Shown: in pieces, positions 1 through 7,389 of the stretch
Layout of the letters: every line of letters begins with the position of its first letter
Numbering within the stretch: the stretch's first letter is position 1
Notes under the pieces: model-generated
What the model was told of the DNA's origin: nothing
The model's input: only the letters and a program-made list of their open reading frames with translations
Database searches by the model: none
Position numbers and translations under genes: made by a program
From: Erysipelothrix sp.
Lineage (GTDB): Bacteria; Bacillota_I; Bacilli_A; Erysipelotrichales; Erysipelotrichaceae
Assembly (NCBI GenBank): GCA_012520695.1
Contig: JAAYNU010000025.1
Location: 1 to 10,565 of the forward strand
Direction: 5' to 3'
DNA length: 10,565 bases

Positions 1-1
1 T

Positions 2-304
2 TATTACTACATTGTTTATTACGCCTTATTTCTTGTCGCCGTATTATCACTCATCTTACAGGTACGAAAACGCAAGTCTGAAGAGTTCATCGCTGAGTAT
101 GTCCTCATGGAAGTTAAGACAATCAGTGCAGTGGGAATCATTTCCTCTATTCTGTTCCATTCATTTAAACTTCAATCTCGCATCTACTTTGACTTCGTCT
201 TAGTATTCTATGGATTCATCCTTTATATTGTGATCTATAATGCGATTGATATTCATTTCCTTAAACTAAACAAACAAAAAGAGCAAGACGCTTCTCGTAA
301 TTAA
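2..304 (+). CDS. C-terminal part of an unrecognised integral membrane protein
   Basis: The reading frame is open from the first bases of the window (frame starting at base 2) to the TAA at 302-304, so this is the last 100 residues of a protein that begins outside. An internal ATG at 107 gives only 65 residues and is not the likely start. What is left shows about three hydrophobic stretches: roughly residues 1-20 (rich in Y, V, L), 37-53 (around ISAVGIISSILF) and 61-82 (around FVLVFYGFILYIVIY). A basic/acidic linker (VRKRKSEE) lies between the first two, and the tail is short and charged. I do not recognise the family and assign no function. It converges on gpmI. Its last seven codons and its stop lie inside the hairpin that probably terminates gpmI transcripts on the other strand. 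Confidence 0.7.
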   Translation, partial: YYYIVYYALFLVAVLSLILQVRKRKSEEFIAEYVLMEVKTISAVGIISSILFHSFKLQSRIYFDFVLVFYGFILYIVIYNAIDIHFLKLNKQKEQDASRN

Positions 305-324
305 TTACAAGAGGCATCATGCTC
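272..324 (-). terminator. Probable terminator of gpmI, inside the end of the convergent gene
   Basis: Bases 281-324 fold into a long stem: GAGCA pairs with TGCTC at the base, then GA/TC, then GCTTCT/AGAGGC (one G-U), then GTAA/TTAC around a TTAA tetraloop, interrupted by three symmetric single mismatches. Read on the minus strand, the base of the stem is followed by five T (280-276), G, then TTT (274-272). It is the only T-tailed hairpin I see downstream of the gpmI stop at 381. It covers the last codons of the convergent membrane-protein gene. The mismatches make it weaker than the neighbouring plus-strand terminator. Confidence 0.6.
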
Positions 325-331
325 CAATCTT

Positions 332-356
332 ACGATACTGGAAAGTATCGTTTTTT
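332..356 (+). terminator. Rho-independent terminator of the upstream membrane-protein gene
   Basis: A perfect 8-bp stem (ACGATACT at 332-339, AGTATCGT at 344-351) closes a GGAA tetraloop and runs into six T on the plus strand (351-356). It lies 27 bases after the stop codon at 304. On the minus strand the same stem is not followed by a T-run, so it should work in one direction only. Confidence 0.85.
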
Positions 357-380
357 ATTTTCATTTATTTAATTATTGTT

Positions 381-1946
381 TTACTTCTTAGCAATTAGAC
401 TTTCTTCCCAAAGAGGGTTTGCTTCAAGATCCATAAGATCTGTTACTGTAGCAGCAACGTTTGCGAGGCCGAAACCACCTGTTGTTTTTAACTCAACATC
501 TTTGTTGTAAACGATGAACGGAACTGGGTTCAATGAGTGTGCTGTTTTGATGTTTCCTTTAGCGTCGCTCATTTCATCTGAGTTACCGTGGTCTGCAAGA
601 ACAATTAATGTTGCGTCATTTTTCTTAACAACTGGCATTAATCTCCCCAGTGCCAAGTCAACTGCTTCAACTGAGATTACAGTTGCAAGGAAATCACCTG
701 TATGTCCAACCATATCTCCGTTAGGGAAATTGAGTCGAATGAAATCGTATTTGCCGGATTCGATTGCTTCAATAACAGTATCTGTAATTTCAGCAGACTT
801 CATCCATGGACGTTGATCAAATGTAACGTCGTCCCCTTGGACTTCCACAAATGTTTCGAGTGTTTCTGAGAACTTCTCTGATTTGTTTCCGTTCCAGAAG
901 TATGTAACGTGTCCGTATTTTTGTGTTTCTGAAATTGCGAATGATGATTTGTCATTTGCGATTAATGTTTCAGCAAGTGTGTTTGTGATGTGTGGTGGAT
1001 TCACTAAGAAATGCTCAGGTAATTTAAGGTCACCATCGTATTGTAGCATTCCTGCGTATTTTACATTTGGAACGCGTTTACGATCAAACTTATCGAATTC
1101 TTCACCCATTTCGAATGCTTTACTCATTTCAATTGCGCGGTCTCCGCGGAAGTTAAAGAAGATTACTGCATCGTTATCAACGATTGGAGCAACTGCTATT
1201 CCATCTTTTGCGACAACCCATGCTGGGATGTACTGATCTGAAATTCCTTCTTGTTCGCTTCGGTATGTAGTGATTGCATCTGTGACGCTCTCAAATTGGC
1301 GAGCGTCTCCAAGAACGTGCGTATTCCATCCTGTTTCGACCATTCCCCAATCAGCATCATATCGATCCATTGTAACGAGCATGCGCCCACCACCGGATGC
1401 GAATTGTGCATGGAATGAATCATCGTTGAGTTCATTCATTACTGCTTCAATAACGTCTGTATATTCAAGTGCTGATTGTGCTAATACGTCACGTCCATCT
1501 TGGAGTGCGTGAAGTGCTAGGTTTTTGACGCCTGCTTTCTTAGCTTCTTTAATCATTGCGACAACATGATCCACATGGGCATGAACGTTTCCATCGGAAA
1601 CAAGTCCAATTAGGTGAAGTGTGTTATCTCCTAAATCTTTGTTGAGCCAGTTCCATGTATCTGATTCGAACATTGCTCCTGTTGCGATTGATTCATTAAC
1701 AAGTTTTGCACCTTGTGCATAAATTTGTCCTGAACCCAATGCGTTGTGGCCTACTTCTGAGTTTCCCATGTCATCGTTTGTTGGTAGTCCAACTGCGAGA
1801 CCATGAGCTTGTAATTGAATGTTTGGGGATGTTTCCATCAATAAGTCTAGGTGTGGTGTCTTCGCTTGTAAGACTGCGTTACCTTCTACTTGTGATGTTA
1901 ATCCAACGCCGTCCATGACGACAAGTACTACCGGTTTCTTTTTCAT
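381..1946 (-). CDS. gpmI: 2,3-bisphosphoglycerate-independent phosphoglycerate mutase
   Basis: Interconverts 3- and 2-phosphoglycerate in lower glycolysis/gluconeogenesis in the cytosol, using two Mn ions and a phosphoserine intermediate. The 521 residues are close to the usual ~510 of this alkaline-phosphatase-superfamily enzyme. The first metal Asp is at residue 12 (MDGVG) and the catalytic Ser is Ser63 in GNSEVGH. Further in are the substrate-region motifs GRDV and GDRAIEM, and the C-terminal metal motifs GDMVGHTGD, ADHGNSDEM and TAHSLNPVPF. The phosphatase and transferase lobes are both complete. The ATG start has a strong AGGAGG (1962-1957) ten bases upstream. The gene appears monocistronic. 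It is not embedded in a gap-pgk-tpi-eno cluster here but faces away from gnd-zwf. No missing active-site residue was seen. Confidence 0.97.
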   Translation of the reverse strand: MKKKPVVLVVMDGVGLTSQVEGNAVLQAKTPHLDLLMETSPNIQLQAHGLAVGLPTNDDMGNSEVGHNALGSGQIYAQGAKLVNESIATGAMFESDTWNWLNKDLGDNTLHLIGLVSDGNVHAHVDHVVAMIKEAKKAGVKNLALHALQDGRDVLAQSALEYTDVIEAVMNELNDDSFHAQFASGGGRMLVTMDRYDADWGMVETGWNTHVLGDARQFESVTDAITTYRSEQEGISDQYIPAWVVAKDGIAVAPIVDNDAVIFFNFRGDRAIEMSKAFEMGEEFDKFDRKRVPNVKYAGMLQYDGDLKLPEHFLVNPPHITNTLAETLIANDKSSFAISETQKYGHVTYFWNGNKSEKFSETLETFVEVQGDDVTFDQRPWMKSAEITDTVIEAIESGKYDFIRLNFPNGDMVGHTGDFLATVISVEAVDLALGRLMPVVKKNDATLIVLADHGNSDEMSDAKGNIKTAHSLNPVPFIVYNKDVELKTTGGFGLANVAATVTDLMDLEANPLWEESLIAKK

Positions 1947-1977
1947 ATTTTAATTTCCTCCTAATGCATACTCAATC

Positions 1978-2005
1978 ATTTTAACACTATTAGCGCTTAT
2001 TTCAA
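1978..2005 (-). promoter_or_regulatory. Predicted promoter of gpmI
   Basis: On the minus strand, TTGAAA (2005-2000; 5 of 6 to TTGACA) is followed after 16 bases by TAAAAT (1983-1978; 5 of 6). A TG one base before the -10 makes it an extended -10 promoter. Initiation would fall near 1971, leaving a leader of about 25 bases that holds the AGGAGG ribosome site. The match is by eye only. Confidence 0.65.
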
Positions 2006-2012
2006 ACGCTTA
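1994..2012 (-). repeat. Short direct repeat TAAGCG flanking the gpmI -35 box
   Basis: On the minus strand TAAGCG occurs at 2012-2007 and again at 1999-1994, 13 bases apart, on either side of the TTGAAA -35 element. The second copy runs into the palindrome AGCGCT (1992-1997). The position would suit an operator, but six-base repeats can arise by chance and I cannot tie them to a known regulator. Confidence 0.3.
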
Positions 2013-2065
2013 GAGGCAATCTATTCTTTAAAAGCATTCTTTTTTGCGCAATCCGTTCATATCCA

Positions 2066-2094
2066 TTAAAACCCTTGTGAAAATTTGGTACAAT
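2066..2094 (+). promoter_or_regulatory. Predicted promoter of gnd-zwf
   Basis: TACAAT at 2089-2094 preceded by TG at 2086-2087 forms an extended -10. TTAAAA at 2066-2071, 17 bases upstream, is a weak -35 (4 of 6), as is common with extended -10 promoters. Transcription would begin near 2101, giving a leader of only about 18 bases that consists mostly of the ribosome site GGAGG (2109-2113). Confidence 0.7.
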
Positions 2095-2118
2095 AGAGAC
2101 ATGAAATTGGAGGCAAAT

Positions 2119-3540
2119 ATGAAGAAAAATGATATTGGAGTTATTGGATTAGCAGTAATGGGGTCAAACCTTGCACTTAACATGGCTGATCACGATTATG
2201 AAGTAGCAATCTATAACCGAACATATGCAGTAGGTGAAGCGGTGGTAAAAAATAATCCGCATCCTAAAATGCATTTGTATAAAGAACTAGAGGACTTTGT
2301 TCAATCATTAGCGCTTCCGCGTAAGATTGTATTAATGGTAAAAGCGGGTCGTCCCGTTGATTTGGTAATTGAAGGATTACTTCCTTTACTATCAGAGGGC
2401 GACATCATCATGGATGGTGGTAACTCAAACTTTAATGACACAATTAAACGTACTAAAGAAATCGAAGCATTGGGCTTTAGATATCTTGGAGTTGGTATTT
2501 CTGGTGGTGAAGAAGGCGCTCGTTTCGGTCCTGCTATCATGCCAGGTGGTTCAAAGGATGCTTATGAGCACGTCTCAGAAATTCTTGAATCAATCTCCGC
2601 AAAATATAATGGCGAGCCTTGCTGCACCTATATGGGAAGCGATGGCGCGGGTCACTACGTTAAGATGGTTCATAACGGAATTGAATATGCTGATATGCAA
2701 TTGATTGCGGAGAGCTACTCAATTCTTAAACACATTGGTAATTTCTCAAACGATGAAATCCAAGCGATTTTCTCAAAATGGAACGAAGGAGAATTGGAAT
2801 CATTCCTGATTGAAATATCAGCACAGATCTTCTCTGTAAAAGATCCAGAAACACACAATCACTTGATTGATATGATTCTGGATAAAGCTGCTCAAAAAGG
2901 AACAGGTAAATGGACAGCCGAAGAAGCACTCAATACAGGAACAGACGCATCACTGCTCACAAGTTCAGTATTTGCTCGCTTCATGTCAGCTCAAAAAGAC
3001 CAACGCGTTAAAGCAAGTTCAATTCTAGACTATGATGCACCTGCATTAAACATCGAAGATAAAGAAGCATTCATTGAGGATGTTCGTCAAGCACTTTATG
3101 CATCAAAGATTATTGCTTATGCTCAAGGCTTTGACTTAATGAAAAATGCATCACTTGAATATGGATGGGACTTACAGTTTGGCGCGATTGCGAAAGTATT
3201 CCGTGAAGGATGCATTATTCGTGCTCGCTTCCTAAACCGTATTACTGAAGCTTATGATACAAATCCTTCATTAGATAACTTGATGGTCGATGACTCATTT
3301 AAATCAAGTCTACTTGAATACCAAGGTAATCTAAGAAAGATTACCTCTCTCGCAATAACTCAGGGTGTCAGTGTTCCTGCGTTTACTACTGCGATTTCTT
3401 ACTTCGATGCATACCGTACAGCTTCATCAAGTGCAAACTTGATTCAAGCACAACGAGACCTCTTTGGAGCTCATACGTACGAACGTGTGGACCGTGAAGG
3501 AGATTTCCATACGGAATGGATTGATCTCAGTCGTGAATAA
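2119..3540 (+). CDS. gnd: 6-phosphogluconate dehydrogenase (decarboxylating)
   Basis: Oxidises and decarboxylates 6-phosphogluconate to ribulose 5-phosphate, making NADPH; third enzyme of the oxidative pentose phosphate pathway. The 473 residues match the usual ~470. The N-terminal Rossmann domain has GLAVMG at residues 10-15 and the NADP-type NRT at 33-35. The middle carries GGNSN, SGGEEGARFGPAIMPGG and the catalytic block with Lys182, His185 and Asn186 (VKMVHNGIEYADMQL). The all-helical C-terminal domain contains GCIIRARFL and ends with the family-typical YFDAYR and the DLFGAHTYERVDREG tail. The frame is open from 2044, but I chose the ATG at 2119. It has GGAGG five bases upstream, its product begins as the family does, and the promoter -10 and start point lie within the longer version. 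It is the first gene of an operon with zwf, whose start overlaps its end by 8 bases. Confidence 0.96.
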   Translation: MKKNDIGVIGLAVMGSNLALNMADHDYEVAIYNRTYAVGEAVVKNNPHPKMHLYKELEDFVQSLALPRKIVLMVKAGRPVDLVIEGLLPLLSEGDIIMDGGNSNFNDTIKRTKEIEALGFRYLGVGISGGEEGARFGPAIMPGGSKDAYEHVSEILESISAKYNGEPCCTYMGSDGAGHYVKMVHNGIEYADMQLIAESYSILKHIGNFSNDEIQAIFSKWNEGELESFLIEISAQIFSVKDPETHNHLIDMILDKAAQKGTGKWTAEEALNTGTDASLLTSSVFARFMSAQKDQRVKASSILDYDAPALNIEDKEAFIEDVRQALYASKIIAYAQGFDLMKNASLEYGWDLQFGAIAKVFREGCIIRARFLNRITEAYDTNPSLDNLMVDDSFKSSLLEYQGNLRKITSLAITQGVSVPAFTTAISYFDAYRTASSSANLIQAQRDLFGAHTYERVDREGDFHTEWIDLSRE

Positions 3541-4927
3541 TCATATCGTTACAATATTCGGCGGAACTGGAGACCTTACATATCGTAAGCTCCTTCCCGC
3601 TTTCTATAATCTTTTAGAAACAAACCAGTTGCCCGAATCAATGCACATCGTCATTATCGGTCGACAAGCTTTAAGCACTGAAGATTACCATGAACTCTTA
3701 GCACCATGGCTTAAGAATCATGCCCGCCTTGCGGTGAATGATGATAAGCTCAAGCGCTTTATTGAAATGGTTTCATATTTTGAAATGACATTTACCGAAG
3801 ATGAAGGATATGAACGCCTTCTTAATTACTTCAATGAACTCAACCCAACAGCGAAACGTCTTTATTACTTTGCGGTTGCACCGAGTTTCTTTGAAACCAT
3901 CGCAATCCAATTGGAAAAACATAAACTCATTGATAATGCGAAAATTATCATTGAGAAACCGTTTGGAAACGATGTAGCGAGTGCCATCAGTATCAATGAA
4001 ACACTCACAAACATTATTGGTGAAGATAACATTTATCGCATCGATCATTATATTGCGAAGGAAATGGTTCAGAATATTTTTACGATTCGTTTCTCCAATG
4101 CGATATTCCAAAACATCTGGAATAAGGATGCCATCGACAACATTCAAATCTCTGCCAATGAAATGGTGGGCGTTGAAAATCGTGGTTCTTATTACGATGA
4201 AACTGGTGCACTCAAGGATATGTTCCAAAATCACTTGCTTCAAATTCTATCCATTGTAACAATGGATAAACCGGATTCATTTGATGCACTGGACATCCAT
4301 GAGAAACAAGAAGAAATTCTTGAAGCCCTTAAAACGGAAGACGTCGTCATCGGCCAATACGTTGAGAATGAAGATTCTTTATCGTATGTGGATGAGGAGC
4401 GTGTCGAAAAGGATTCTAAAACAGAAACCTATGCAGCATTAAAATTAAAAATTGATTTACCTGATTGGACAAATGTTCCAATCTACGTCCGAACAGGAAA
4501 AAGACTTAACTCTCGTTCAACGCATATCGCAATTGAGTTCAAAGCTGTGGATGGAAATCCTGGAAACATACTCATGATCAACGTTCAACCAGAGGAAGGC
4601 GTTACCCTGAACTTCAATATCAAGAAGCCAGGACAATCCAATGATATTGAAACTGTCTCGATGGACTTTTGCCAAAGCTGTAATTATGAGAACCGTCTCA
4701 ATACACCCGAGGCTTATGAGAGACTACTCAATGCGGCTCTTCTAGAAGACCACACGCTTTTCGCAAGTTTCAAACAAGTTAAATTATCATGGGAACTGGT
4801 TGAAAACCTCAGCAATCAATTAAAGGATACACAACCCTTCCCTTATCTTGCTTATACTGAAGGACCCAAAGAAGCGAATGATCTCTTAGGTAAATCATGG
4901 ATTCAAGAAAAGGTATATGAACAGTAA
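3533..4927 (+). CDS. zwf: Glucose-6-phosphate 1-dehydrogenase
   Basis: Oxidises glucose 6-phosphate to 6-phosphogluconolactone, feeding gnd. Counting from the GTG at 3533 (464 residues, slightly shorter than the ~485 of the Leuconostoc enzyme), the coenzyme fingerprint GGTGDL is at 10-15. An Arg follows at 44 (GRQAL), equivalent to the 2'-phosphate-binding Arg of NADP-using relatives. Lys142 is in IEKPFG, the catalytic pair Asp171-His172 in RIDHY, and the general-base His234 in FQNHLLQ. YVRTGKRL follows later. The frame is open further upstream (TTG at 3464), but only the GTG start gives a family-like N terminus, and it overlaps the gnd stop as GTGAATAA. No strong ribosome site precedes it, so translation is probably coupled to gnd. 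Two oddities: TY replaces the usual AK in GDLAKRKL, and Ala replaces Gly in the normally conserved HYLGKE (here HYIAKE). The substrate Lys in RKL is kept. Confidence 0.95.
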   Translation: MNNHIVTIFGGTGDLTYRKLLPAFYNLLETNQLPESMHIVIIGRQALSTEDYHELLAPWLKNHARLAVNDDKLKRFIEMVSYFEMTFTEDEGYERLLNYFNELNPTAKRLYYFAVAPSFFETIAIQLEKHKLIDNAKIIIEKPFGNDVASAISINETLTNIIGEDNIYRIDHYIAKEMVQNIFTIRFSNAIFQNIWNKDAIDNIQISANEMVGVENRGSYYDETGALKDMFQNHLLQILSIVTMDKPDSFDALDIHEKQEEILEALKTEDVVIGQYVENEDSLSYVDEERVEKDSKTETYAALKLKIDLPDWTNVPIYVRTGKRLNSRSTHIAIEFKAVDGNPGNILMINVQPEEGVTLNFNIKKPGQSNDIETVSMDFCQSCNYENRLNTPEAYERLLNAALLEDHTLFASFKQVKLSWELVENLSNQLKDTQPFPYLAYTEGPKEANDLLGKSWIQEKVYEQ

Positions 4928-4953
4928 AAAAGACATCTTTCGATGTCTTTTTT
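4926..4953. terminator. Bidirectional terminator between zwf and rlmA
   Basis: Six A (4926-4931), GACATC (4932-4937), loop TTTC, GATGTC (4942-4947) and six T (4948-4953) make a fully symmetric hairpin. Each strand sees a 6-bp core stem followed by U6, with A-U pairs that can extend the stem. It starts inside the zwf stop codon and lies four bases from the rlmA stop, so it should end both converging operons. Confidence 0.85.
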
Positions 4954-4957
4954 ATTG

Positions 4958-5740
4958 CTATTGTTTACGATACACATTAATTCCAAATTGAATTTGCGAA
5001 CTGATTTCAGTTAATGCATTCAGTCGCTTCATCTCTTCAATGGATGTACGATGTACATAGGGTGTCATTGAGAATAGATTTTTGATGTCTTCGACTGAAG
5101 GTAAATGAATCATGTCTTTGACTTCATGCTTTGATTCTAATTCAAAGCCGGTAAATTGTTTCTCTTCTTGTTCATTTTCATATGGCACAAAGTAAATTGC
5201 CTCCTTGAGTTCCCAAAGATGTTTCTCAAGTGGGAATACATGAATGAATCGACCATTAGCTGATAAAATACGGTTAATTTCATCAACATCAAACGGTGCA
5301 AATACTGAATAAACACAGTCTATCGATCCATCCGTGATTGGTAAATCAAAGGTTGATGCCACAATGAATGTCATGTCCTTGTTGCGCTTTGCAGCAAGGT
5401 CACAGCCATTTCTTGAGATATCCACACCAATGGTGTTTCCGCCAATCTGTTCACAGTACCATCCTTCTCCGCAACCTGCGTCGAGGATGGTATCTTTAGA
5501 GGTTGGATTAATAATTTTTCTAAGCTTATTTGCTAGCAGTTGATAATAACCCTTATCAAGAAAATGCTTTCGTGATAAGAGCATTGCTTTATCATCACCG
5601 TGCTGTTTTGTATGAGACTTTTGTGACTGTAGTAAGTTTACATAACCACTCTTGGCACAGTCATAATTGTGCTTATTTTTGCACTGATATGATTTATTAT
5701 TGAGAACCAATACTTCATGACACTTCGGACACCTAATCAT
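4958..5740 (-). CDS. rlmA: 23S rRNA (guanine-N1)-methyltransferase, RlmA family
   Basis: S-adenosylmethionine-dependent methyltransferase that modifies a guanine in hairpin 35 of 23S rRNA: G745 for the E. coli RlmA(I) type, G748 for the Gram-positive RlmA(II)/TlrB type. From the ATG at 5740 it has 260 residues. An N-terminal zinc site has Cys4, Cys7, Cys20 and His24, in the same spacing as E. coli RlmA. It is followed by AKSGYVNLL, HGDDKAM and the SAM motif LDAGCGEGWYCE (86-97). Later come GVDIS and the acidic/Pro motif VYSVFAPF. The frame stays open to 5797, but the extra 19 residues would lie inside the pyrophosphatase gene and precede the zinc finger, so I reject them. The chosen ATG overlaps the upstream stop by 8 bases (ATGATTAG), which suggests translational coupling. 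Family assignment is firm; the exact target base (745 or 748) is inferred only from lineage. Confidence 0.92.
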   Translation of the reverse strand: MIRCPKCHEVLVLNNKSYQCKNKHNYDCAKSGYVNLLQSQKSHTKQHGDDKAMLLSRKHFLDKGYYQLLANKLRKIINPTSKDTILDAGCGEGWYCEQIGGNTIGVDISRNGCDLAAKRNKDMTFIVASTFDLPITDGSIDCVYSVFAPFDVDEINRILSANGRFIHVFPLEKHLWELKEAIYFVPYENEQEEKQFTGFELESKHEVKDMIHLPSVEDIKNLFSMTPYVHRTSIEEMKRLNALTEISSQIQFGINVYRKQ

Positions 5741-7376
5741 TAAAGCTCTCAATCGCTGAAGCAAGGCGCGGTATGATTTGGTTCTTTCGCGATACAACGT
5801 CTGCTAGGAATGTTCCATGCTTCCCGTCCCCTTTTGGAAATGCTTCTAATACAGCTTCTTTGAGTGCTCCGGCTGAGATCATAATCGATCCATTATCTTC
5901 AATGGATGTGAAAACAACCACTAATAAATCAAGTCGATGGTTCGTTACATACGCTTCAACGGCTTCTTTAAAGGCATCGAAAATTGGATCAAGTTCCTTG
6001 AAATGATAGATTAGAACTTGTGATACCATGACGGCTTTATTTGAAATATAGAATGTCTTAATGTCTTGGTTGATGATTTCATCGTATGTTTTATTTTTGA
6101 AACTTGATGTGACTTCATATATTTCTTTTGCGAGGTCAAAACGATCAAGTCCAGAAATAGACTCCAAGCGCTTCATGATTTGAACATCCTGTTCCGTAGT
6201 CGTTGGTGACTTAAGATTCAGTGTATCTGAAATCAGGGCTGCTTGAAGAAGTGCTGCGATGTTTTTTGGCATCTCAATATTATGTTCTTGGTACATCTTC
6301 GCAACGATAGAACTTGTGGAACCGATTATTTCGTTTCGGAAATAGATTGGTTTCACTGAACTTAAATCACCAATGCGATGATGGTCAATGACTTCAAGTA
6401 CATCTGCGTTCTCAATTCCTTCAACGGATTGTGAATACTCATTATGATCCACTAAGATAAGTTTCTTGGAACTACTGTTGAGGATGTGGTATCGAGAGAT
6501 GAAACCGTAGATTCGATTTTGATCGTCCGTTACTGGGTATGATCTAAAACGTGACTTCAACATTCTTCGTCCAACATCTTCCACAAATTCATTCATATTG
6601 AAACTTGTAAGGTCTGTTGTCATCACTTCACGTACGGATGGCGCAAAGAGTAGATAACGAGACGTGTTCATCGTTCCATGTGTGGATCGAATGATTGCGC
6701 AATCATGGGCTTTCGCTAAATCAACGACGCGCTCATTTACCCAATCCGTCCAAACCAGGACAAGACAGGCTGCTCCTTTTTCGATTGCGGCAATTTGTGA
6801 TGTTTCATCGTTTCCCAGAATTACGAGTCTGTGAGTCAGATCATAGTTCGCGAGTTTGTCTTCAGATAAAGCAACGATGCTTGTTTTACCGTTGAATTTA
6901 AATTGTTCTGGTTCATAAACAAGGATGCCGTCGATTGCTTTTGTGATGTTTGAAACAGATGTTCGTTTAAGGAGTTCAATCGTTGCTGCGGTATCTCCCA
7001 TCGCAACGTGGGACAGGTTCGTATTGGTTACGAGTCCTAGGAGTTGATCACGATCATCCACGACTGCAAGGGTTTGGCGATTCTTCTGAACAATGTCCAT
7101 AGCGTCCTTAATCGATGCATCAATGTGAATTGATACGGCTTCGTCCATTTCAATCTCATCTAATGTGGCGCGTGCGTCCTTCAGGAGCACAGGGTGCGCG
7201 AAGCCTAGTTTTTCTAATACGTAGTCTGTTTCGTCGTTAAGGTCGCCCAAACGGCACGCAACAGCCTTGGTACCTAATTTGTTCTTAAGGTCGGCATATG
7301 CAATTGCGGATGCAATTGAGTCTGTGTCTGGGTGTCGATGACCGCAAACATATACAATGTCTTTATCTGTTTTCAT
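5733..7376 (-). CDS. ppaC: Manganese-dependent inorganic pyrophosphatase with CBS-DRTGG regulatory insert
   Basis: Hydrolyses pyrophosphate to two phosphates in the cytosol (family II, DHH superfamily). At 547 residues it is much longer than plain family II enzymes (~310), because a regulatory block sits inside the catalytic DHH domain. The N-terminal metal motif is GHRHPDTDS with His13, Asp17 and Asp19. Residues ~65-300 hold a first CBS domain, a DRTGG-type domain and a second CBS domain (YPVTD, IYGFISR). The DHH domain then resumes with VDHN (Asp310) and IDHH (Asp331-His333). The DHHA2 domain ends in SRKNQIIP, the substrate-binding SRK motif. Related CBS-PPases are controlled by adenine nucleotides, and those with DRTGG also by diadenosine polyphosphates. 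That ligand control is family knowledge, not shown here. AAGGAG (7388-7383) precedes the ATG by six bases. It lies 13 bases after the HAD gene and overlaps rlmA. Confidence 0.96.
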   Translation of the reverse strand: MKTDKDIVYVCGHRHPDTDSIASAIAYADLKNKLGTKAVACRLGDLNDETDYVLEKLGFAHPVLLKDARATLDEIEMDEAVSIHIDASIKDAMDIVQKNRQTLAVVDDRDQLLGLVTNTNLSHVAMGDTAATIELLKRTSVSNITKAIDGILVYEPEQFKFNGKTSIVALSEDKLANYDLTHRLVILGNDETSQIAAIEKGAACLVLVWTDWVNERVVDLAKAHDCAIIRSTHGTMNTSRYLLFAPSVREVMTTDLTSFNMNEFVEDVGRRMLKSRFRSYPVTDDQNRIYGFISRYHILNSSSKKLILVDHNEYSQSVEGIENADVLEVIDHHRIGDLSSVKPIYFRNEIIGSTSSIVAKMYQEHNIEMPKNIAALLQAALISDTLNLKSPTTTEQDVQIMKRLESISGLDRFDLAKEIYEVTSSFKNKTYDEIINQDIKTFYISNKAVMVSQVLIYHFKELDPIFDAFKEAVEAYVTNHRLDLLVVVFTSIEDNGSIMISAGALKEAVLEAFPKGDGKHGTFLADVVSRKNQIIPRLASAIESFND

Positions 7377-7389
7377 TATGTTCTCCTTA

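Noticed and set aside
883..1236. 117-codon plus-strand frame inside gpmI, and similar ones at 514-816 and 1270-1512
   Set aside because: Antisense shadows of a complete, well-conserved enzyme; no ribosome sites or family features.
1986..2003. CcpA cre-like site near the gpmI promoter
   Set aside because: The AGCGCT core is present but the flanking TG and CA positions only partly match the consensus, so I do not call it a cre site.
2021..2046. Repeated ATTCTTT tracts before gnd as a terminator or riboswitch
   Set aside because: No stable stem can be drawn; looks like AT-rich spacer.
2044..2118. N-terminal extension of gnd
   Set aside because: Contains the promoter -10 and start region; the extra residues do not fit the family.
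3464..3532. N-terminal extension of zwf from a TTG
   Set aside because: Would overlap gnd by 77 bases and add residues not found in G6PDHs; GTG at 3533 fits better. TTG at 3521 remains a minor alternative.
3773..4243. 156-codon minus-strand frame opposite zwf
   Set aside because: It lies fully inside a clear G6PDH gene, has no recognisable domain and is explained by codon structure of the real gene.
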